From an uncultured Ruminococcus sp. (lineage in GTDB: Bacteria > Bacillota > Clostridia > Oscillospirales > Ruminococcaceae), in NCBI GenBank assembly GCA_902464115.1, contig CABQIF010000063.1, positions 1 to 12,380 on the forward strand: DNA of 12,380 nt. Reading direction: 5' to 3'. A program made the translations under genes and the position numbers. Of this stretch, positions 1-6,251 are shown one piece after another (within the stretch, counting starts at the first letter, position 1; the number at the start of each line of letters is the position of its first letter). Below the pieces are notes generated by a model. It saw only the letters and a list, made by a program, of their open reading frames with translations, had not been told where the DNA came from and made no database searches.

Positions 1-189
1 TCACCCTGCTACATTATATCATTTTTATACACAATTTGCAAGAGAGGAGAGTATAATCCTTCTCTTTCTGTTCGAGCATTTGCAGTACCATTTTTATTGA
101 TATCCATCATTACACTTGTTTTGGGCTTTATCATCAACCGTAGACTACGAAATGTAGATATGCTGGATGCATTAAAATCTGTAGACTAA
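1..189 (+). CDS. ABC transporter permease, FtsX-type, C-terminal end (partial)
   Basis: The frame is open from the first base and ends with TAA at 187-189, giving the last 62 residues of a protein that begins outside the window. It has one clear hydrophobic helix (about residues 29-47, rich in Val, Leu, Ile and Phe), then a short basic stretch (NRRLRNVDM), and ends in LDALKSVD. A last transmembrane helix followed by a basic segment and a terminal 'hydrophobic-ALKSVE/D' tail is typical of FtsX/MacB-type permeases of ABC transporters, such as antimicrobial peptide or lipoprotein exporters. The substrate cannot be judged from this fragment. The gene is followed directly by a strong terminator, so it is the last gene of its operon and not part of the surface module downstream. 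Confidence 0.72.
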   Translation, partial: SPCYIISFLYTICKRGEYNPSLSVRAFAVPFLLISIITLVLGFIINRRLRNVDMLDALKSVD

Positions 190-207
190 TTTTAATTTAT
201 TCTTTTG

Positions 208-250
208 TCGCACTGAAAAGATTCATTCTTTTCAGTGCGATTTTCTTTTT
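208..250 (+). terminator. Intrinsic terminator after the permease gene
   Basis: A perfect 13-bp inverted repeat (arms 208-220 and 228-240, beginning TCGCACTG) encloses a 7-base loop and is followed by a T-rich run at 241-250. It lies 18 bases after the permease stop codon. There is no matching T-run on the minus strand, so it acts on + transcription. Confidence 0.92.
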
Positions 251-281
251 CCGAAAAATTTATTTTTGGTTTAACTTCATT

Positions 282-312
282 TTTACTTCTGTTTCAGCTC
301 TCACGTTATACT
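282..312 (+). promoter_or_regulatory. Possible sigma-70 promoter of the surface module
   Basis: A good -10 box, TATACT, lies at 307-312. The -35 is poor: TTTACT at 282-287 (19-base spacer) or TTACTT at 283-288 (18-base spacer). It sits between the terminator at 208-250 and the ATG at 341, where a promoter is needed. The -10 is what supports the call. Confidence 0.4.
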
Positions 313-340
313 AAAGACACTCAGAGAGGAGGATACAGAA

Positions 341-902
341 ATGAAACCACGAACCCATTATTGGATTGCAAAAATTGCAGCAATGCAGGCAAATTTCTCC
401 CCATTAGAATGCCATTTTCTTTTGTTTGGGTGCAGCAATTTCGGATTATCTGCCCACACAATTTCTGCATCGTCATTTTTATCAAAAATCGGCGAATTAT
501 GTTTTCCGAAAATTACAACAATACAATGGAAGAACTTCTCTGCTGGCATTGTTTCACCTCGGAGAACTTACGCATTATATCAGTGATTTCTGCTGTTCGG
601 TACACCGTAGTAGAAAAATTGGAAATGCACGATTGCATTTGTCCTATGAACGTCAAATGCAGCAATATCTCATCGAACATTTGGGATTGCTGTTCTATGA
701 AAGCAGCAGCATGGAAATTCCACCATCCGTTACAAGCGTTCTGCAAGCATACTATCAGCAGCCAGCTATGAATTTTCATACAGATTTATTGGCAGCAGTT
801 CAAGCAAGTTTCGTTGTCTGCAAGAGATATGCAGTTTCTATCCAGCAAGAACAACAATTAATTGGAGGTGTTTCAGATGGTTGCTGTCATTCCGGCATAT
901 GA
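341..902 (+). pseudogene. Zn-dependent phospholipase C-like protein, frameshifted
   Basis: The start is ATG 341 with a strong ribosome binding site, AGAGGAGG at 325-332. The first about 29 residues (MKPRTHYWIAK... ending LLFG) are in one frame. The rest is in the +1-shifted frame, from about base 431 to the TGA at 900-902. Removing one G from the GGG at 428-430 joins them as LLFGAAISDYLPTQFLHRHF, which reads like a single family member. Conserved features are the N-terminal THY, FLHRHFY, LGELTHYISDFCCSVH and LSYERQMQ, matching the His/Asp-rich pattern of the zinc-dependent phospholipase C family (PF00882-like) of Firmicutes. The full length would be about 186 residues. The end overlaps the next gene's start (877) by 26 bases. 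The native substrate is unknown. The family assignment is from recalled motifs; the frameshift is seen directly, though a sequencing error cannot be excluded. Confidence 0.68.
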
Positions 903-1896
903 ACCGGATGTTGTCTTACTTAACTTGGTTCAGTAATTGAAACATTCTGGTTTTTCTATCGTTGTTGTCAATGATGGAAGTACACCAGAAAAGAATGTGA
1001 TTTTTCAACAACTACAAGAAATTGCAGTTGTCTTGTATCACAGCAAAAATCTTGGAAAAGGCAGAGCCTTAAAAACAGCATTTACCTATATTCAAGAACA
1101 AATGCCAGAAGAAAATGGCATTCTAACCGTAGATGCAGATGGTCAACATATGATTGCAGATAGCTGTCAAATGCGAGAACAGTTTCAGCAAAATCCAAAT
1201 CAATTGTTTTTAGGCGTGCGAAAATTTGCGGGAAAGATTCCATGGAAAAGCAAATGGGGCAATGCGATTACAAAAGCGGTATTTGCTTTATCTAGCGGAA
1301 AGATGCTGTCAGATACGCAGACGGGACTTCGAGCATTTCCAACTGCATGGATTCCATTTTTTCTGTAAGTAGAAGGGGAACGATATGAGTATGAAATGAA
1401 TGTCCTGCTCCAGAGCGCAGAAAACGGCATTCCTTGGCAGGAAGTACCCATTCAAACGGTCTATTTAGATGCAAAAAATTCAGTTTCCCATTTTCATCCA
1501 CTTCGGGATTCGTTTCGCATTTATCGTTCTATTTTTAAATTTTCCGGTGCATCTCTGTTGAGCTTTTTTCTGGATTATGTGTTGTTTAACTTGTTAACAC
1601 TTGTGATTCCAATTGCAATCAGTAATGTACTGGCACGGGTGATTAGCTGTATGGTAAACTATAAGCTCAATCAAAAATTTGTTTTTCATGATACCCATCA
1701 AGGAACAGCGTGGCAATATTTTCTGTTGGCAGTTGGCATTTTGATTGCCAACACATTGCTATTGCAAGGCTTGATCTTTTTCGGAATGCCTGCATTTGCA
1801 GCAAAAATATTGGTGGAAATTACACTGTTCTTTTGCAGTATGTTGGTGCAGCGGTTTGTGATTTTTCCAATTTCTCACCATCAAAGGGAATTATAA
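877..1896 (+). pseudogene. GT2 glycosyltransferase / GtrA fusion, two in-frame stops
   Basis: ATG 877 follows GGAGG at 864-868, and the frame runs to the TAA at 1894-1896 (339 codons) but is interrupted by TAA at 934-936 (codon 20) and 1366-1368 (codon 164). Read through, it is a membrane-linked GT2 glycosyltransferase: AVIPAYEP at the N-terminus, VVVNDGST (29-36), NLGKGRALK (58-66), the metal-binding DAD (86-88) in TVDADGQH, DTQTGLRAF (146-154) and GERYEYEMN after the second stop. From about residue 213 a GtrA domain follows, with four hydrophobic helices and VNYKLNQKFVF between them. Such proteins normally transfer a sugar to undecaprenyl phosphate and help flip it for wall or polymer decoration. 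Both stops are one base from a plausible codon such as CAA. Residues on both sides stay conserved, so inactivation, if real, is recent. An open segment from ATG 1396 could still give the GtrA part, but no clear ribosome site serves it. Confidence 0.82.
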
Positions 1897-1916
1897 ATCG
1901 AAAAGAGGCATTCACC

Positions 1917-2936
1917 ATGCGAAGTCGTTGGATTTTAATGGGAATTGATATTCTGACAGCAGCAATGCTATTGTTGGGAATCTGGTATATTTGTTATCTT
2001 CATCCACAGAAAGGCATCCCAGCAACTGCATTCCCATTAATCACGCTGGAAGACGGAATACAAGGAGATGATTCTCTACAGCATACAGATTACATTCCAT
2101 CCCAAATAAACTGGAAGAAAAAGTTCTCGGACAAATTTTCTGATACAGTCATACAAACTGCAACCACTTACCGCAGTTCCAATCTTTCTATTACAATTTC
2201 GCATCACACTTTTGATAGTGGAAAAGTAGATTCCTCTACACAGGGAAAACATTTGAAATATGGTACAAAAATCACCTATACGCTGGCAGATATTTATGTA
2301 GGAGATATTACCTGTCTGCAAGCAGCATTTGCAAAAGATACCTATGGCGTTGGTTATCAGGAAAAGCTGACTGATTTGTCCAAGAGGAATGATGCTATTC
2401 TTTCTATCAATGGCGATTCCTATAACAACAATCAACATAAGGACAACGGAACAATTATTCGGAATGGTTGTATTTACCGAGATGCCGCAACCAATATAGA
2501 AACCTGCGTGTTGAATTGGGATGGCACGATGAAAATTTATCAGCCGGAAGAATTGAACACACAAACGCTCATACAAACCGGTGCATATCAAAGCTGGATT
2601 TTTGGGCCAAGCCTATTAGACGAAAATAGGAAAGCAAAGATAGATTTCTTAACATGGTGTTACATTCTGGAATCGCACCCCAGAACTGCCATCGGATACT
2701 ATGAACCGGGACATTATTGTTTTGTCATTGTAGATGGCAGACAAAAAGACTATTCCCGTGGAATGTTTTTGGAAGAACTTTCTCAGTTATTGGAACAACT
2801 GGGTTGCAAAGTGGCATATAATCTGGATGGTGGACATTGTTCTTTTATGACGTATACTGGAACAGTTGTCAATCATCCATACAAATCGGAACATTCTGTT
2901 CCAGATGGAATTCTATTGACGGAGGGGATACAATGA
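1917..2936 (+). CDS. Membrane-anchored phosphodiester glycosidase (NAGPA domain)
   Basis: 339 residues. The start ATG 1917 has AGAGG at 1904-1908 and lies 20 bases after the GT2/GtrA stop; the frame is open further upstream, but that part lies inside the previous gene. Residues 8-28 form one hydrophobic segment, an uncleaved signal anchor placing the rest outside the membrane. The C-terminal half carries the hallmarks of the NAGPA/DUF2233 fold: INGDSYNN (164-171), HPRTAIGY (254-261), VDGRQKDYSRGM (272-283) and AYNLDGGHCS (300-309). Family members cleave sugar phosphodiester bonds and in bacteria often sit in exopolysaccharide or wall-glycopolymer loci. Linkage to the GtrA-type transferase suggests trimming or modifying a surface polymer; that is inference. 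The usual GGxSS near the C-terminus reads GGHCS here. The stop overlaps the next start (ATGA). Confidence 0.85.
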   Translation: MRSRWILMGIDILTAAMLLLGIWYICYLHPQKGIPATAFPLITLEDGIQGDDSLQHTDYIPSQINWKKKFSDKFSDTVIQTATTYRSSNLSITISHHTFDSGKVDSSTQGKHLKYGTKITYTLADIYVGDITCLQAAFAKDTYGVGYQEKLTDLSKRNDAILSINGDSYNNNQHKDNGTIIRNGCIYRDAATNIETCVLNWDGTMKIYQPEELNTQTLIQTGAYQSWIFGPSLLDENRKAKIDFLTWCYILESHPRTAIGYYEPGHYCFVIVDGRQKDYSRGMFLEELSQLLEQLGCKVAYNLDGGHCSFMTYTGTVVNHPYKSEHSVPDGILLTEGIQ

Positions 2937-3154
2937 AAAGAATTATGCAAGGAATAGAACGGATTTTAGATAATGGATTGATTGTATTGGGCTTGTCATT
3001 TTTAACAATGAAGATTTTAGATTGGTACAATCCATTTATGGATTTTTCTGGACGTGCACAGTGGCTGCAATATCTATTAGGAATTTTTGCAATATTATCC
3101 GGTGTGTTTCATTTGTTTTCAAGAATTGGAATGCAACATGAACTGGATCTCTAA
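2933..3154 (+). CDS. Small two-helix membrane protein, function unknown
   Basis: 73 residues. ATG 2933 overlaps the glycosidase stop as ATGA and is preceded by GGAGGGG at 2921-2927, so the two are probably translationally coupled. Two hydrophobic segments are visible, about residues 14-27 (LIVLGLSFLTM) and 44-62 (WLQYLLGIFAILSGVFHLF), with a short polar loop containing DWYNP between them. I do not recognise a named family. Its position as the last gene of the GtrA/glycosidase group suggests a role with the membrane glycan machinery, without direct evidence. The insertion sequence begins 1-2 bases after its TAA, so the original downstream terminator may have been displaced. Confidence 0.72.
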   Translation: MKRIMQGIERILDNGLIVLGLSFLTMKILDWYNPFMDFSGRAQWLQYLLGIFAILSGVFHLFSRIGMQHELDL

Positions 3155-3155
3155 G

Positions 3156-3180
3156 AAAAAGTACTCTCTGTTATGTGCAC
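3156..3180. repeat. Left terminal inverted repeat of the IS
   Basis: Compared with the complement of 4470-4495, it matches at 21 of 26 alignment columns. The differences are four T/C changes and one gap. AAAAAGTAC is at 3156-3164 and TGTGCAC at 3174-3180. Weaker similarity continues inward to a shared ACGGACA (left end about 3203-3210). This is the orfB-proximal end. Confidence 0.65.
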
Positions 3181-3235
3181 CGCTCCAAATTGTACGGACA
3201 GCACAAAAACACCCACCTATGGCAAAAATTAATCA

Positions 3236-4090
3236 TTAAGCAATATACTGACTTCGTTTTTCGGACGGAGTCAGTTTTGTTTTGAGCTGAATGCGTTGGT
3301 TATTATAGAAATCAATGTATTGACTTATGAGTATGCGAGCCTCATCATAAGTTTTCAGTTTCACCCGATAGATACACTCAGTTTTAAGGATAGAAAAGAA
3401 GTTTTCTGCCAAAGCGTTATCATAAGGATTTCCATGTCTTGACATTGACTGCAAAATGTTGTATGATTGCGTTAGGTTAAAATACTGTTTTGAAGTGGAT
3501 TGAAAGCCCTGGTCACTATGGAGCTGTAACTCTCCGGTGACCTTTTCCTTTCTTTTGGCAGCCTTTATCGTCTCCAAAACCAACTGTACATTTTGTGTCG
3601 TACTTGTTTTATAGGAAACAATGCTGTTGTCAAACAGATCTCTGATTATGGAAAGATACAATACACCTTCCCGTGTATGTATATACGAAATATCTGTGAC
3701 CCACTTTTGATTTGGACGCTCAGCAGAGAAATCTCTATTCATAAGATTAGGATATTTGTGCAAAGCCTGACTGTAATAATGATATTTTTTCCTTCTTACA
3801 ACCGATAACAGATTGTATTTCTGCATAACCCGAAGCACTGTTTTTGGGTTATGATGTATGTTTTTACGTTCCAACCATAGATGAACTCTGCGATAACCGT
3901 AGGTCTTTCCGCATTCTTCCTGACATTCTCTTATCTTCTCTGCAAGCGGGAGATCTTTTGCAGATATATCCATTCGTTTTACAAAATCATAATATCCGCT
4001 TCTTGAGACACGGAAGAACCTGCACATTTCGCTTATGGTATACTTTTCCCTGTGTCGGTAGATCACACAGTATTTTACTGAAGTTCTCAC
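3236..4090 (-). CDS. IS3-family transposase OrfB (DDE integrase)
   Basis: 284 residues with the catalytic domain that cuts and joins the IS ends. The start is GTG (4090-4088), overlapping the orfA stop as GTGA, with AAAGGA just before it. An N-terminal HTH_21-like region (ISEMCRFFRVSRSGYY, residues 19-34) is followed by the rve integrase core. The acidic triad is visible: Asp133 in KWVTDISY, Asp193 in LHSDQGFQ and Glu229 in NALAENFF, a DD(35)E spacing. The basic follow-up KTE and the C-terminal YIDFYNNQRIQLKTKLTPSE are also standard for the family. Length matches intact family members. In many IS3 elements OrfB is made as an OrfAB fusion by -1 frameshifting; here no classical A-rich slippery heptamer is seen and a coupled restart at the GTG looks possible. 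Confidence 0.93.
   Translation of the reverse strand: MRTSVKYCVIYRHREKYTISEMCRFFRVSRSGYYDFVKRMDISAKDLPLAEKIRECQEECGKTYGYRRVHLWLERKNIHHNPKTVLRVMQKYNLLSVVRRKKYHYYSQALHKYPNLMNRDFSAERPNQKWVTDISYIHTREGVLYLSIIRDLFDNSIVSYKTSTTQNVQLVLETIKAAKRKEKVTGELQLHSDQGFQSTSKQYFNLTQSYNILQSMSRHGNPYDNALAENFFSILKTECIYRVKLKTYDEARILISQYIDFYNNQRIQLKTKLTPSEKRSQYIA
3247..3283 (+). terminator. Terminator-like hairpin facing transcription entering the IS
   Basis: Arms at 3247-3257 (ACTGACTTCGT) and 3265-3275 pair over 11 positions, one a T-G wobble, with a 7-base loop and then TTTGTTTT at 3276-3283. It lies inside the last codons of orfB but is oriented to stop + transcription arriving from the surface module. On the minus strand the wobble becomes a C-A mismatch and no T-run follows. 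Confidence 0.6.
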
Positions 4091-4386
4091 TTCCTTTCTG
4101 TTCGCGAGAGAAAATCCCGCATCAATTCATTTTCCATCTCCAGTAACTTGATCTTTGCTTCCTTTCGGGCAAGAATATATTTCAATTCTGCTATCTTATC
4201 CTGCTCACTGACAACATAATCCTTTGGTGGTCTGCCTTTCTTTCTCAATGTAACTCCTGCAGCTATTTTAACTTGTTTACGATGATATCTGCTGAAAAAT
4301 CCTTTTATCTGTTTCTTGGTCAGACCGAATTTCTCTCCTATTTCTCTGTGCGTATATCCTTCTATATGGCTATATTCTCTTGGCAT
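4087..4386 (-). CDS. IS3-family transposase OrfA (DNA-binding)
   Basis: 99 residues, starting at ATG 4386-4384 with a very strong ribosome binding site, AAAGGAGGG (plus-strand positions 4394-4402). Residues 8-38 (including THREIGEKFGLTKKQIKGFFSRY) form a helix-turn-helix for recognising the IS ends. The basic segment KKGRPPKD follows at about 69-76... within the middle of the protein, and the C-terminal part (LKYILARKEAKIKLLEMENELM) looks like a leucine-zipper coiled coil for dimerisation and contact with OrfB. It ends in a 4-base overlap with orfB. The ribosome binding site lies in one arm of a long hairpin that probably limits its translation from outside transcripts. OrfA-type proteins are about 90-110 residues, so this one is complete. 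Confidence 0.88.
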   Translation of the reverse strand: MPREYSHIEGYTHREIGEKFGLTKKQIKGFFSRYHRKQVKIAAGVTLRKKGRPPKDYVVSEQDKIAELKYILARKEAKIKLLEMENELMRDFLSRTERK

Positions 4387-4393
4387 AGAATTG

Positions 4394-4439
4394 CCCTCCT
4401 TTGGTATTTCTATTATACCATAGGAGGGCTCTTTTTTCT
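4394..4439 (+). terminator. Hairpin: + terminator and minus-strand RBS sequestration
   Basis: Arms 4394-4407 and 4415-4428 pair at 13 of 14 positions, with a 7-base loop at 4408-4414. On the + strand, a T-rich stretch (4429-4437) follows, so it resembles an intrinsic terminator that would isolate trmO from upstream transcription. On the minus strand, the 3' arm contains the whole orfA ribosome binding site AAAGGAGGG. Confidence 0.65.
4405..4420 (-). promoter_or_regulatory. Extended -10 promoter of orfA
   Basis: On the minus strand TGGTATAAT (complement of 4412-4420) matches the extended -10 consensus TGnTATAAT exactly. No good -35 lies 17 bases upstream, as is common for extended -10 promoters. 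Transcription would start near 4405-4406, inside the 3' arm of the hairpin, so the native transcript lacks the pairing arm and its ribosome binding site is free. Confidence 0.55.
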
Positions 4440-4469
4440 ATTGTCCGTTTTTACTGGACTTGTGCAATT

Positions 4470-4495
4470 GTGCACAATGGCAGGGGGTACTTTTT
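4470..4495. repeat. Right terminal inverted repeat of the IS
   Basis: The partner of 3156-3180: on the minus strand it starts AAAAAGTACCCCCTG and contains TGTGCAC (4470-4476). This is the orfA-proximal end. A further shared block, ACGGACA on the minus strand, lies near 4442-4448. Confidence 0.65.
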
Positions 4496-4514
4496 TATAT
4501 CATAAGAATACAAC

Positions 4515-4544
4515 TTGACGATTTCCTGTGAAATATGCTATAAT
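4515..4544 (+). promoter_or_regulatory. Sigma-70 promoter of the trmO-cob operon
   Basis: TTGACG at 4515-4520 and a perfect TATAAT at 4539-4544 are separated by 18 bases. It lies just outside the right IS end and before trmO. The start of transcription should be near 4551. It would drive trmO, the WYL regulator, cobT, cbiC and cobO, which are separated by at most 16 bases. Confidence 0.78.
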
Positions 4545-4580
4545 AAGAATCATACCAATCACAGAAAGGTTGTGAAACCG

Positions 4581-5264
4581 TTGCATCCGATTGCACATAT
4601 TGAAAACGCATTTCAAACAAAATTTGGCATTCCAAGACAAAGCGGTCTGGTTTCTTCGTTTCCGTCTAAGATTATCTTTGAACCGGAATACCGCAATCCA
4701 GATGCCTTTCGGGGGCTGGATGCCTATTCTCATCTGTGGCTGATTTGGGAGTTCTCCGATGCAATCCGAAAAACGTGGTCGCCAACGGTTCGACCGCCTC
4801 GGCTGGGCGGAAATCAGAGAATGGGCGTTTTTGCAACTCGTTCGCCGTTTCGCCCCAATCTCATCGGGCTTTCTGTGGTAACACTGAAGCAAATTTCTTG
4901 GGACGAACCAAACGCCCCGATTCTCTATGTCAATGGAGCGGATTTGATGAACGGAACGCCCATCTATGACATCAAGCCCTATTTACCGCATATCGACAGC
5001 CATCCAGAGGCAACCGGCGGATTTGCCGTGCAGGTTGCAGATTATGCATTGGAGGTTGTTTTCCCGGAAAAATGGCTGTCGAAAATTCCACCATCGCTTC
5101 AGACTGCCATCTGTGAAATCTTATCGCAAGACCCTCGTCCGTCTTATCAGCATGACCCAGAGCGTGTGTATGGATTTTATTTTGCAGATTTGGAGATTCG
5201 ATTTACCGTGCAGGATTCTATATTGACGGTTTGCAGCGTGTCTGAGATTGCAAAAGGGGAATAA
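4581..5264 (+). CDS. trmO: tRNA m6t6A37 methyltransferase TrmO
   Basis: 227 residues from the chosen start. TrmO (TsaA/YaeB) uses S-adenosylmethionine to methylate the N6 of threonylcarbamoyladenosine at position 37 of some threonine tRNAs. The family core is clear: HPIAHIEN at the N-terminus, FGIPRQSGL (15-23), LDAYSHLWLIWEF (46-58), RPPRLGG (71-77), GVFATRSPFRPNLIG (82-96), LMNGTPIYDIKPYLP (122-136) and the C-terminal RPSYQHDPERVYGFYFAD. No ATG is available. TTG 4581 is preferred because the AAAGG ending at 4569 is then at a workable distance. GTG 4572 is only two bases from that site, and the frame's earlier TTG at 4515 is itself the -35 box. The function is housekeeping; its place ahead of cobalamin genes looks like shared transcription rather than shared pathway. 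Confidence 0.9.
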   Translation: MHPIAHIENAFQTKFGIPRQSGLVSSFPSKIIFEPEYRNPDAFRGLDAYSHLWLIWEFSDAIRKTWSPTVRPPRLGGNQRMGVFATRSPFRPNLIGLSVVTLKQISWDEPNAPILYVNGADLMNGTPIYDIKPYLPHIDSHPEATGGFAVQVADYALEVVFPEKWLSKIPPSLQTAICEILSQDPRPSYQHDPERVYGFYFADLEIRFTVQDSILTVCSVSEIAKGE

Positions 5265-5267
5265 GCC

Positions 5268-6251
5268 ATGGAACATGAACGCATCATTCATATCTTAGAA
5301 TATCTTCGCAGAAATACCGATGAAACCCGAACCATTAGCATCAAACAAATTCAATCCCACTTAGACCGCAATTATAATATGCAATCTGTTTCTCCCTTGA
5401 CCATTCGCAGAGATATTGAGCGACTAACCACAATGGGTTATCCAATTACTATCCAAAGAGGGGCACATAATACCTATCTCTATCAAATGGAAACAGAGGG
5501 CTTCACTTTCAATGAGATTCGGTTTTTGGTGGACTCTGTTTCTATCAACAAATATCTTTCTGTTGACCAAAAGCAGCACCTCATCAAGAAGTTTGAACGG
5601 CTCTGTTCGGAATCGGATGTCCGAAAGCTCATCAGCCGGATTCAGACCAATGATTTAACGCCGCCGGGTTTAAACCTGCTCGAAAACTTAGAGCAGATTC
5701 ACTTAATTATTGCAAATCGTCAAAAAATCGACTTTGAATATGGCAAACAAGAAAAAGACGGGATGAAGTATTACTATAAGAAACGAAATATGATTCCCTG
5801 TCAGGTTGTATTTTTTGAAGACCGATTCTATTTAAAATGCATCCATGCAGAAACAAAAGAACCTCGTACTTATCGAATTGACCGCATGAAACAAATTCAG
5901 CCGGGAGAAACCGTATTTGAAATGCCAAAGCTGCCGAAACCAAAGGGGGCGATTTTAGACATCTTCGACCCAAAATATTATGAAACTGTCACACTCCGCA
6001 TCAAATCTTTTTTAACTGGAGAGATGAAAGAAAAATTCGGCTCGTATCTGCATATCATCCCCTGCGAAACAACGTCAGAAGAAACCGTTATTCGGGTAAC
6101 AGTTGGAATTAGTGATAGTTTTTTCCGTTGGCTGATGCGATATGGCAGTTATGTGGAACTAATTTCTCCGGAATCACTACGAAAACAGTTTCAAGAACAG
6201 TTGCAGGAAGTTGCAGCACTTTATCAAAAGAAAGAGGAGGAATCAAAATGA
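5268..6251 (+). CDS. WYL-domain transcriptional regulator (YafY-like)
   Basis: 327 residues. ATG 5268 is three bases after the trmO stop, with AAAAGGGG in the end of trmO as its ribosome site. The N-terminal about 70 residues form a winged helix (ERIIHILEYLRR, then SVSPLTIRRDIERLTTMGYPI), as in the DeoR/HTH_11 type. The middle and C-terminal region (about 135-215) is a WYL domain: LIIANRQKIDFEYG, the segment YYKKRNMIPCQVVFFEDRFYLKCIH and RTYRIDRMKQI, which ends the domain in most members. A WCX-like C-terminal extension follows. WYL domains bind nucleotide or nucleic-acid-like ligands and alter DNA binding. The stop overlaps the cobT start as ATGA, so the two are probably co-translated. It may regulate this operon; that is inference, and the ligand and operator are unknown. 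Confidence 0.88.
   Translation: MEHERIIHILEYLRRNTDETRTISIKQIQSHLDRNYNMQSVSPLTIRRDIERLTTMGYPITIQRGAHNTYLYQMETEGFTFNEIRFLVDSVSINKYLSVDQKQHLIKKFERLCSESDVRKLISRIQTNDLTPPGLNLLENLEQIHLIIANRQKIDFEYGKQEKDGMKYYYKKRNMIPCQVVFFEDRFYLKCIHAETKEPRTYRIDRMKQIQPGETVFEMPKLPKPKGAILDIFDPKYYETVTLRIKSFLTGEMKEKFGSYLHIIPCETTSEETVIRVTVGISDSFFRWLMRYGSYVELISPESLRKQFQEQLQEVAALYQKKEEESK

Larger units (their letters stand above)
3156..4495 (-). mobile_element. IS3-family insertion sequence
   Basis: The element carries orfA (4087-4386) and orfB (3236-4090), both on the minus strand, between imperfect terminal inverted repeats. The outermost shared sequence is AAAAAGTAC, with TGTGCAC further in. An alternative boundary, using the TG...CA tips common in this family, is 3169-4482. 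With neither boundary can I find a flanking target duplication, so the ends are approximate. The two-ORF layout, the helix-turn-helix OrfA and the DDE OrfB define the IS3 family, and OrfB motifs resemble the IS150/IS3 groups. It separates the surface module from the trmO-cob operon. Both ORFs look intact, so it may be active. Confidence 0.85.

Noticed and set aside
877..1896. Genetic code in which TAA is read as an amino acid
   Set aside because: TAA is the normal stop of several intact genes in the window, such as cobT, cbiC, trmO and hemB, so only local decay, read-through or error remains.
1710..1916. Glycosidase start at the upstream ATG 1710
   Set aside because: This part lies inside the GtrA coding region in another frame; ATG 1917 has its own ribosome site and gives a proper membrane anchor.
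3593..4146. Open frames on the + strand within the IS
   Set aside because: They lie opposite orfB and orfA, have no ribosome sites and show no recognisable motif; they are shadows of the transposase genes.
4440..4580. Cobalamin riboswitch upstream of the trmO-cob operon
   Set aside because: The predicted leader from about 4551 to 4581 is only some 30 bases and no B12-box-like sequence is present.
4515..4580. TrmO starting at TTG 4515
   Set aside because: This triplet is the -35 box of the promoter, so it would not be in the transcript; family members begin near HPIAHIEN.
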